DNA of 5,590 nucleotides from positions 1 through 5,590 of the forward strand of contig JAJISH010000110.1 of NCBI GenBank assembly GCA_022848825.1, in the 5' to 3' direction. Below, piece by piece: positions 1 through 3,990 of this stretch. The position numbers and the translations under genes are program-made. The notes beneath the pieces were generated by a model that saw only the letters and a list, made by a program, of their open reading frames with translations, had not been told where the DNA came from and ran no database searches. The DNA comes from Thermoplasmatota archaeon. GTDB lineage: Archaea > Thermoplasmatota > Thermoplasmata > RBG-16-68-12 > JAGMCJ01. Position 1 is the first letter of the stretch. Every line of letters starts with the position of its first letter.

Positions 1-1
1 C

Positions 2-175
2 CGGGGCGACACCTACCTGGGGCTCGGTGCCCGACCCCTCCTGGATGCGATGGTGGGAACCCGGCGACACGATCTCCTCATCCTCGTGGGGGCCACCGGA
101 CTCGTCCTCCTCATCGCGCTGGGGATCGGAGCATGGCTGTATTCCGTGTTCCCGCTCACGACCTGCATGACATGA
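2..175 (+). CDS. C-terminal fragment of a membrane protein, unrecognised
   Basis: The second frame is open from the left edge to a TGA at 173-175 and gives 57 residues, so this is the tail of a gene that starts outside the window. It contains one clear membrane segment, roughly residues 24-48, rich in Leu, Val, Ile, Ala and Gly. Two arginines and a histidine precede it, so by the positive-inside rule the short C-terminus probably faces outward. An internal ATG at position 50 could start a very short protein, but no Shine-Dalgarno sequence precedes it. The gene converges on the minus-strand gene that ends at 178, leaving only two bases between the stop codons and no room for a separate terminator. 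I do not recognise the family. Confidence 0.55.
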   Translation, partial: RGDTYLGLGARPLLDAMVGTRRHDLLILVGATGLVLLIALGIGAWLYSVFPLTTCMT

Positions 176-177
176 GC

Positions 178-684
178 CTATGGCGTCGTGATCGTCGCGC
201 TGCCGGCGAATTGGTACTTGCCCAACAGAACGATCTGGTACTGGGTATTGGAATCCAGCCACTGCAGCGTGAAGACGTCCCCCCTCGTGAGCTTCCCGTC
301 TCCATCGGTGTCCGCGAAGCTCAGAAGCTCCCCCGCGGGCCAGGTTCCAATCTGTCCCTCCACCACCTCTTCGGCTCCTTGGGACTCTGGCCAGAGACGT
401 ACTCCGTCCTTGTATATCATCACGGTGTAGCAGTCAAGAGGCTTCACGTGGCTCGTGCTAGTCACATCGAACGCGAACCCGTTTGGCGCTGGCATCGCGT
501 ACAATGTCATCTCTGGGCTGTCGAAGAAGCCCCAGCAGCGGGGGCCCGTGTACTGCGGTAGCGTGAGATAGTATGCGAACATGCCCAGTGCCGCGAGGAA
601 CAGGACAAGGGCGAGGACCACCAGCCGCCTGCCTATCCTCGTACGGCGCATTCCGCGAGAATCCGAATCGTTAGCTTCCTCCAC
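178..684 (-). CDS. Membrane-anchored exported protein with one D-x-D-x-D-G loop (paralogue 1)
   Basis: The 168-residue frame starts at a GTG (684). An ATG at 651 would remove 11 acidic residues and begin with Met-Arg-Arg directly before the hydrophobic segment, so it is a good alternative; neither start has a convincing Shine-Dalgarno sequence. Residues about 21-41 form a signal anchor preceded by basic residues. The rest is predicted outside the cell. A calcium-loop-like motif, DTDGDGKLTRGD, lies at about 125-136, followed by an aromatic/aliphatic beta-like stretch to the end. Two cysteines (50 and 85) could form a disulfide. The next gene upstream (725-1129, minus) has the same layout: anchor, beta-rich segment, D-x-D-x-D-G-x-L-x-x-G-D, then a final strand. 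The two are tandem paralogues 40 bp apart and probably co-transcribed. The motif resembles dockerin and EF-hand loops, but only one is present. Calcium binding is inference and the function is unknown. Confidence 0.75.
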   Translation of the reverse strand: MEEANDSDSRGMRRTRIGRRLVVLALVLFLAALGMFAYYLTLPQYTGPRCWGFFDSPEMTLYAMPAPNGFAFDVTSTSHVKPLDCYTVMIYKDGVRLWPESQGAEEVVEGQIGTWPAGELLSFADTDGDGKLTRGDVFTLQWLDSNTQYQIVLLGKYQFAGSATITTP

Positions 685-724
685 GTGTGAGAATGCGCGT
701 CCGGATATGAAATCGTTTTGGCTC

Positions 725-1129
725 CTACGTCTTCCACTCCACCTGTCCGCTCAAGATGCCGGCGGGCCTCCAGGTCCAGATTATCTCAAGCCCGTATTCG
801 CTCCCCGGGTCACACACAGCGATGAACCAGTCGCCCGCGCTGAGGTTACCGTCATGGTCCATATCATAGAAGTAAAGGAAGGGGCCAGACATCCGTATAC
901 TATACATGTTCTCCACCACCACGGTGCCGTTCCTCGAGAGTACGACGCCGTATTGGCCTGGGCTCTTCAGCACCGAGACCTCCCGCACAATGATCTTCCA
1001 GCCGCCTGCTATCCTCACGGGTTGCTCGAATTGCAGGGTCGGATCCGGGGGACCTGGGTGAGGAGGCGGCGGGAGCTGCACGATGAACACGGTCAAAAGG
1101 CTGACAACGATGAACGCGAGGACGAGCAC
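725..1129 (-). CDS. Membrane-anchored exported protein with one D-x-D-x-D-G loop (paralogue 2)
   Basis: From the GTG at 1129 the frame gives 134 residues: a hydrophobic anchor (about 1-18), a proline-rich linker (19-30), a beta-rich domain, and DMDHDGNLSAGD at 89-100. A Trp/Ile-rich C-terminal strand aligns with paralogue 1. The start is doubtful. From this GTG there is no basic residue before the anchor, whereas the in-frame codons just upstream read RRTTLKK, matching the RRTRIGRR before the anchor of paralogue 1. No ATG, GTG or TTG lies in that upstream stretch, although CTG codons occur at 1138 and 1210, and the frame stays open past the predicted transcription start. The real N-terminus may therefore use a CTG codon, or the annotated start may have been lost. 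It is the first gene of a likely two-gene unit with 178-684. Its role is unknown; it is predicted to act at the outer face of the membrane. Confidence 0.7.
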   Translation of the reverse strand: MLVLAFIVVSLLTVFIVQLPPPPHPGPPDPTLQFEQPVRIAGGWKIIVREVSVLKSPGQYGVVLSRNGTVVVENMYSIRMSGPFLYFYDMDHDGNLSAGDWFIAVCDPGSEYGLEIIWTWRPAGILSGQVEWKT

Positions 1130-1232
1130 CTTCTTCAGGGTCGTCCTTCGCTCGCGCGGCGTGGGCGGACTGACGCGGTTGTGCGCACAGAGCTGTGAGA
1201 TTTCCCTCAGAGTCCTCTGCCTCCTTGCCTCG

Positions 1233-1247
1233 CTTATAAAGCTTTCG
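1233..1247 (-). promoter_or_regulatory. Archaeal BRE/TATA promoter for the two paralogues
   Basis: Read on the minus strand the stretch is CGAAAG followed by CTTTATAAG, a good match to an archaeal BRE plus TATA box. Using the usual distance of about 26 bases, transcription would start near 1211. That is about 80 bases before the GTG at 1129 and almost on an in-frame CTG at 1210. No stop codon lies between them in the reading frame. Confidence 0.55.
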
Positions 1248-1248
1248 G

Positions 1249-1270
1249 GGAAATTTCCGGGAAGATTCCC
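1249..1270. promoter_or_regulatory. Two adjacent palindromes, operator-like
   Basis: GGAAATTTCC (1249-1258) is a perfect 10-bp palindrome. It is directly followed by GGGAA-GA-TTCCC (1259-1270). Their centres are 11 bp apart, about one helical turn, so two dimers could bind the same face of the DNA. The pair lies just upstream of the minus-strand BRE and just upstream of a weak plus-strand TATA-like element at 1277, which is a sensible place for a regulator of divergent transcription. No regulator is identified. Confidence 0.4.
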
Positions 1271-1276
1271 TGAAGC

Positions 1277-1283
1277 CTATATG
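1277..1283 (+). promoter_or_regulatory. Weak TATA-like element, possible promoter for the 1643-2206 gene
   Basis: CTATATG is the only AT-rich TATA-like stretch on the plus strand upstream of the 1643 gene. If used, transcription would start near 1306. The message would then carry a leader of about 335 bases containing the hairpin, the dyad and the 11-base array. The match is weak and lacks a strong BRE. Confidence 0.25.
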
Positions 1284-1303
1284 TCCCAGACAGATATTCA
1301 CAT

Positions 1304-1330
1304 GTTTTCATGGGCTGTCTTCGTGAAAAC
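1304..1330 (+). other. Inverted repeat, 7-bp arms with 13-base loop
   Basis: GTTTTCA (1304-1310) and TGAAAAC (1324-1330) are exact reverse complements. The element sits at or just after the possible plus-strand transcription start. It could be a hairpin in the leader RNA or a protein-binding dyad. Confidence 0.3.
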
Positions 1331-1370
1331 CCGGTATTCCCCGGCTCTTTTGGCGGGCCTCATCCTTGTG

Positions 1371-1384
1371 AGACCGCACGGTCT
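1371..1384. promoter_or_regulatory. Short near-perfect dyad AGACCG-CA-CGGTCT
   Basis: Six-base arms flank two central bases. A two-base loop is too tight for a stable RNA hairpin with all pairs closed, so a dimeric DNA-binding site is as likely as an RNA structure. It lies just before the 11-bp array. No regulator is known for it. Confidence 0.25.
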
Positions 1385-1410
1385 ACGATCTCCCATCCGC
1401 TAGGACGGGA

Positions 1411-1617
1411 ACGGAGCGGAACGGAGAAACAACGGAGAACGAACGGAGAAGAACGGAGCGAGCATACAGCGAGCTTACAGAACCTTCAGAGAAACTTCGG
1501 AGGTATCTCGGAGGTATCTCGGAGGATTCTCCCAGGAATCTCGGAGGAATCTCGGAGAAACAACGGAGCGAGCGTAGAGCGAGCTTACAGAACGGACGGA
1601 GAAACAGCGGAGCCGGG
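1411..1617 (+). repeat. Degenerate 11-bp tandem array, purine-rich on the plus strand
   Basis: About nineteen units occur in a row with a consensus close to [A/T]CGGAGGAATC. The first units start at 1411, 1421, 1432 and 1443. From 1453 to 1617 fifteen units keep strict 11-bp register. The clearest are 1497-1507 and 1508-1518 (both TCGGAGGTATC), 1519-1529 (TCGGAGGATTC) and 1541-1551 (TCGGAGGAATC). Two further steps in the same register reach 1629-1639, TCGGAGGTGAT, which contains the Shine-Dalgarno sequence of the next gene. Because 11 is not a multiple of 3, the array cycles through all reading frames. The frame that runs through it from an ATG at 1310 would give an 11-residue peptide repeat, but I judge the array non-coding. 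This fills the gene-free stretch before 1643. Confidence 0.8.
1453..1593 (+). repeat. Higher-order repeat inside the 11-bp array
   Basis: A block of 31 bases at 1453-1483 recurs at 1563-1593 with two differences. It begins ACGGAGCGAGC and ends GCGAGCTTACAGAAC. The offset is 110 bp, exactly ten units. CGGAGAAACAACGGAG also occurs at 1422-1437 and 1553-1568. This indicates growth by duplication of multi-unit blocks as well as single units. Confidence 0.7.
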
Positions 1618-1630
1618 AAAGGGGGCCCTC

Positions 1631-1638
1631 GGAGGTGA
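1631..1638 (+). promoter_or_regulatory. Strong Shine-Dalgarno sequence that decides the start at 1643
   Basis: GGAGGTGA is fully complementary to the archaeal 16S rRNA 3' end, which carries CACCTCC in DNA letters. Seven bases separate GGAGG from the ATC codon at 1643-1645, the normal spacing. No ATG or TTG lies at a suitable distance; the GTG at 1635-1637 is out of frame and inside the site itself. Confidence 0.65.
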
Positions 1639-1642
1639 TTAC

Positions 1643-2206
1643 ATCAAAGCGAAGAAGAACCTGAGCTACAAGGGTATGTCCGGAATGGTCGGAGACCAGC
1701 TCGTGGCGAAGATGTGGAAGGGGGTGTACGTCGTCGGCTCCATCCCTCAGTTCCCTGACAAGAGGGATTGGAGCGAGGCGCAGGAGGCCCACCACATCAG
1801 ATTCCGCGAGGCCGTCTCCTACGCCAAGTCCATGCTGCGCAATCCCGAGACGCGGGAGCTGTACGAGGCCGAGTCAGAGGGGAAGGACCTCACGCCCTAC
1901 AACGCCGCCGTGGCAGACTACCTCAACGCGCCTAAGGTTGTCAACGTCGATACGTATGACTACACGGGCGCGCCGGGGGAGGAGATCCGCGTGAAGGTGC
2001 TCGATGACCTCATCGTCACTCACGTGCGGGTCGCGATAGTCGTGGACGGCAAGATACTGGAGCAGGGAGAAGCCGTGCAGGACGACACGGTCGACCTGTT
2101 CTGGATCTACACGACGACAGAGGCGAACGAGCACGAGTCGTACGTGATTCGCGTGACGGCGACGGACCTACCTGGCAATCGGACAGTGGAAGAGTTCGAG
2201 ACCTAG
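1643..2206 (+). CDS. Conserved protein of unknown function with Ig-like C-terminus; apparent ATC start
   Basis: From the ATC at 1643 the product has 187 residues and begins (M/I)KAKKNLSYKGMSGMVGDQ. This looks like the normal N-terminus of a family seen in bacteria and archaea with the pattern YKG-x-SG-x-VGDQ followed by WKG. Residues 1-97 include that segment (9-28), a proline-containing turn, a helical stretch with EAQEAHHIRFREAVSYAK (45-62), and YNAAVADYL (86-94). Residues about 98-187 look like an immunoglobulin-like beta-sandwich: YTGAPGEEIRVKV, a central IVVDG strand, and a final VTATDLPGNRTVEEF strand. There is no signal peptide or membrane segment. The first internal ATG (residue 12) lies inside the conserved motif, so it is unlikely to be the start. 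An open frame continues back to an ATG at 1310, but only through the tandem array. The function is unknown. Recognition of the family is from memory, not a search. Confidence 0.8.
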   Translation: MKAKKNLSYKGMSGMVGDQLVAKMWKGVYVVGSIPQFPDKRDWSEAQEAHHIRFREAVSYAKSMLRNPETRELYEAESEGKDLTPYNAAVADYLNAPKVVNVDTYDYTGAPGEEIRVKVLDDLIVTHVRVAIVVDGKILEQGEAVQDDTVDLFWIYTTTEANEHESYVIRVTATDLPGNRTVEEFET

Positions 2207-2240
2207 TCTCCCTCGCCCGCTGGACCGCAGGTGAGGCTGA

Positions 2241-2277
2241 CTTCAGGCGGGCCCCCTGGAGCCAGCTAAGCCTGAAG
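2241..2277 (+). other. Inverted repeat downstream of the 1643-2206 gene
   Basis: CTTCAGGC (2241-2248) pairs exactly with GCCTGAAG (2270-2277), enclosing a smaller CTGG/CCAG dyad at 2256-2265. It abuts the terminator-like hairpin at 2277. It may protect the RNA 3' end or act with that hairpin. Confidence 0.4.
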
Positions 2278-2309
2278 GGCGCCGAGAGGCGCCCATCTCT
2301 TCATTTTTT
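2277..2309 (+). terminator. Hairpin plus T-tract, probable transcription end
   Basis: GGGCGCC (2277-2283), loop GAGA, and GGCGCCC (2288-2294) form a perfect 7-bp GC stem. Ten bases later six T residues follow (2304-2309). In archaea the T-tract alone is the usual signal, and the hairpin would stabilise the 3' end. It lies about 70-100 bases after the stop codon of the 1643-2206 gene. Confidence 0.5.
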
Positions 2310-2312
2310 CGC

Positions 2313-2431
2313 GACATAGTCTTCTACCGCCCTATGGGCGGGGCGGGACCTTCGTGCCTACCGTGGAAGCAACGGACTCGTGGATTTGACGGGAGTGGTT
2401 CGACGTCGCGCCTGGCGGGGAGGCGGTGGAC
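2313..2431 (+). pseudogene. Decayed fragment of an HsdR-like restriction helicase gene (copy A)
   Basis: Two blocks match the larger remnant at 3298-3822. Block 1 (2313-2339) matches 3451-3477 with five differences, all transitions. Block 2 (about 2343-2431) matches 3653-3741 at a constant offset of 1310 bases. The roughly 175 bases between these blocks in copy B, which encode helicase motif VI and the following segment, are missing here. A TGA near 2387 replaces the Trp codon of the shared SWIWREWFDV peptide. Downstream the frame drifts into sequence no longer alignable by eye and continues to about 2505. It has no start, no catalytic motif and an in-frame stop, so it cannot be functional. 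It is similar to copy B but not identical, so it may derive from a related gene rather than a recent duplication. Confidence 0.75.
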
Positions 2432-2558
2432 CCTTCCGCCCTGGATGATGTGGCGCCGAAGACCTTCTACTGGGCGACGAGGCGGGTGGCTGGACGCCGT
2501 CGATTGAGGTCCCGATTCGTGTGCCGTCGGCCCGACAGCCTAGCGCTCAGAGGGGGAA

Positions 2559-3161
2559 TCAGGCTACGTCTCTCGCCTCGTTGCCGCCTCTGCCCTCGCG
2601 AATGAGGGTCACGAGACTGTCCACAACACGGGACAGCTCCTCCCTGGTCCTGATGAACTCCCTCTGCATGATCTGTGAACTCTCGTTCATGGACCTGAGT
2701 ATTTCGGAGATCATGTGATACTTCTCCTCGAGAGACGCGAAGTGCGCGTCCGTATGTTCCGTGAGCGTGTCCACCTTCTGTCCGACCGCCCTTACGTCGC
2801 CGCCCAGCGTCCTTACATCGCCGCCCAGACTCGAGAAGTACTTCTCTGCCGTCGCATAGCCCTGAAACATCTCGGATGCGATGTCCGTCACCTTCACCCT
2901 GAACCCCTTGAACTCGCCCGTCGCTTTTCCCTTCCTCGTCCTCATGCCCTCCACACTGATGTGCTCGGTGCGTATCCTTATTGCCTTTCTGAACTCCTCG
3001 AGGGCGGCCTTTTCGCCCTCCGCGACCACCTTGACCTCACTGTCCTCTAGGTTCTCCACGCACCCCGTAATCTTCATCCTCCTGGCGGTCCTCTGCACCG
3101 CGGCCCGGTAGCCCGCGCTTTGAACATCGCCTGTGATCCTGATCGTGTACCTGAGCTTCAT
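2559..3161 (-). CDS. Acylphosphatase with long C-terminal coiled-coil extension
   Basis: The product has 200 residues. Residues 1-92 are an acylphosphatase domain, a small alpha/beta fold that hydrolyses carboxyl-phosphate bonds such as acetyl phosphate. The signature GDVQSAGYR at 11-19 supplies the phosphate-binding loop and catalytic Arg19, and GCVEN (33-37) supplies catalytic Asn37. The closing strand GEFKGFRV (82-89) is also typical. Ser15 replaces the usual glycine in the loop. Family members normally stop near residue 90-100. Here residues about 100-190 continue as 7-residue repeats starting LGGDVRT, LGGDVRA, VGQKVDT and ending ELSRVVD, SLVTLIR, a likely coiled coil for oligomerisation. 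I chose the ATG at 3161 because the TATA box predicts a transcript beginning near 3164, hence leaderless. ATGs at 3170 and 3173 are alternatives. The open frame extends further upstream only through non-coding and antisense sequence. The gene lies between two HsdR remnants on the other strand. Confidence 0.88.
   Translation of the reverse strand: MKLRYTIRITGDVQSAGYRAAVQRTARRMKITGCVENLEDSEVKVVAEGEKAALEEFRKAIRIRTEHISVEGMRTRKGKATGEFKGFRVKVTDIASEMFQGYATAEKYFSSLGGDVRTLGGDVRAVGQKVDTLTEHTDAHFASLEEKYHMISEILRSMNESSQIMQREFIRTREELSRVVDSLVTLIREGRGGNEARDVA
2791..2828 (-). repeat. 21-bp tandem duplication within the coiled-coil coding region
   Basis: On the plus strand CTTACGTCGCCGCCCAG (2791-2807) recurs at 2812-2828 with one change. 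The offset is 21 bp, seven codons. It encodes the consecutive heptads LGGDVRT and LGGDVRA and shows the coiled coil lengthening by whole heptads. Confidence 0.7.
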
Positions 3162-3184
3162 CTCTAACATCATCGTCCCACGCG

Positions 3185-3196
3185 TATATATAAAAA
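3185..3196 (-). promoter_or_regulatory. Strong TATA box for the acylphosphatase gene
   Basis: On the minus strand this reads TTTTTATATATA, an excellent archaeal TATA box centred near 3190. The expected start of transcription is near 3164, directly before the ATG at 3161, implying a leaderless message. Confidence 0.7.
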
Positions 3197-3297
3197 CTAG
3201 CATGGGCACATCAGGAGATTCGCACCGAAGTCGCTGAATGCAGGTGTTTGAATGCTGCCACGAATCCTCTATGGGAGTGGCCCGAGGCAGGTGTTGA
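3197..3297. other. Gap between the acylphosphatase promoter and HsdR remnant B
   Basis: I see no convincing gene or regulatory site here. The frame of remnant B is closed by a TGA at 3295-3297, and no HsdR-like peptide is recognisable before it. This is probably where the 5' part of the helicase gene was lost. Confidence 0.4.
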
Positions 3298-3822
3298 GCA
3301 TCTGAGGTTCGTAGGAGGCGTGACGCTGAGGCCATTACGACGGACAGCGAGGACCCGCAGGACGCCATCAGGCGCTTCAAGCGGGAGGAGCATCCACGCA
3401 TCGCGGTCTCCGTCGGCATGCTGGACACGGGCTTCGACTGCCCCGGGGTCATGAACATAGTCTTCTGCCGTCCCACGGGCTCGGAGATACTGTACAAGCA
3501 GATACGCGGTCGCGGGACGAGGCTGTGCGCGGGGAAGAAATCATTCCTCATGCTCGACTTCGTGGGGAACAGCGAGCGCTTCAACGAGGGATACGTTCCC
3601 CCGAAGGAGCTGCCTCTCGACCCCAGGATGGGAGGCTCTCACCGCAAGGGAGGCGGGACCTACGTGCCGACCGTGGTGGCGACGGACTCGTGGATCTGGC
3701 GGGAGTGGTTCGACGTCGAGGCGGGAAGGGAGGCGGTGGACCTGGGAGACCTGGCGGGCGAGTTCGTGAGCGGAGCGGGAGAGGATGTGTGGCTGTCGCG
3801 AGCGGAGATGGAGGCGGGATGA
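3298..3822 (+). pseudogene. C-terminal remnant of a type I restriction HsdR-like helicase (copy B)
   Basis: The frame is open for 174 residues to a TGA at 3820-3822. It shows the end of the second SF2 helicase domain: DAIRRFKREEHPRIAVS, motif V as VGMLDTGFDCPGV (around 39-51), VFCRPTGSEILYKQ, and motif VI as QIRGRGTRLC (around 67-76), then LMLDFVGN. This order is typical of HsdR (EcoEI-type) translocase subunits of type I restriction systems, where these motifs contact ATP and DNA. The nuclease region, Walker A, DEAD-box motifs and any start codon are absent, so it cannot work as a helicase. The ATG at 3418 would cut into motif V. The frame is uninterrupted and well preserved, so the loss of the 5' part may be recent. 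A related SF2 helicase is the main alternative identity. No HsdM or HsdS is visible in the window. Confidence 0.75.
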
Positions 3823-3870
3823 GGGTGAATGATGGCAACGTCCGCCCTTTGCAGAGGCCGTTTCTCCGGT

Positions 3871-3887
3871 CCGAGACCTTCTCTCGG
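3871..3887 (+). other. Small hairpin after HsdR remnant B
   Basis: CCGAGA (3871-3876) and TCTCGG (3882-3887) form a 6-bp stem with a five-base loop. No T-tract follows, so terminator function is doubtful. Otherwise 3823-3950 shows no gene I can support. Confidence 0.25.
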
Positions 3888-3950
3888 CAGGAGCACTCGC
3901 GCACCGGGACGGCGTGGTTGGCGCCTGGAGGCTATTCTATAGACTAATGA

Positions 3951-3965
3951 CAAAATGCTTAAGTA
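3951..3965 (+). promoter_or_regulatory. BRE/TATA promoter of the AbiE-like operon
   Basis: CAAAAT followed by GCTTAAGTA fits an archaeal BRE plus TATA box. Its centre lies about 30 bases before the ATG at 3991, so the message would be leaderless or have only a few leader bases. The surrounding 40 bases are strikingly AT-rich compared with the rest of the window. Confidence 0.6.
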
Positions 3966-3977
3966 CTTCTAGTACTA
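3961..3977. promoter_or_regulatory. Paired palindromic operator-like site overlapping the promoter
   Basis: AAGTACTT (3961-3968) and TAGTACTA (3970-3977) are two perfect 8-bp palindromes sharing the core AGTACT, with centres 9 bp apart. They overlap the end of the TATA box and fill the space to the transcription start. A protein bound here would block initiation. The first gene encodes a winged-helix protein, so autorepression is the simplest reading, as reported for AbiEi. Confidence 0.45.
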
Positions 3978-3990
3978 TCGATATAACATA

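Noticed and set aside
900..1301. Minus-strand open frame overlapping the second paralogue
   Set aside because: It is the same DNA in another frame, lacks a membrane anchor or motif, and ends inside the coding region of the recognised gene.
1411..1617. CRISPR-like array
   Set aside because: Units are 11 bp and contiguous, with no spacers of constant length between repeats.
1310..1642. In-frame N-terminal extension of the Ig-like gene from an ATG at 1310 (111 more residues with an 11-residue peptide repeat)
   Set aside because: The extension is encoded almost wholly by the 11-bp array, which also leaves the opposite strand open. The Shine-Dalgarno site and the familiar N-terminus both point to 1643. 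A weak TATA-like element at 1277 keeps the alternative alive at low probability.
3162..3584. Upstream extension of the acylphosphatase frame
   Set aside because: It runs antisense through the HsdR remnant and across the strong TATA box; the extra residues do not resemble any domain.
3581..3953. Minus-strand proline- and arginine-rich open frames opposite HsdR remnant B
   Set aside because: Low-complexity antisense of GC-rich coding sequence without promoter or recognisable domain.
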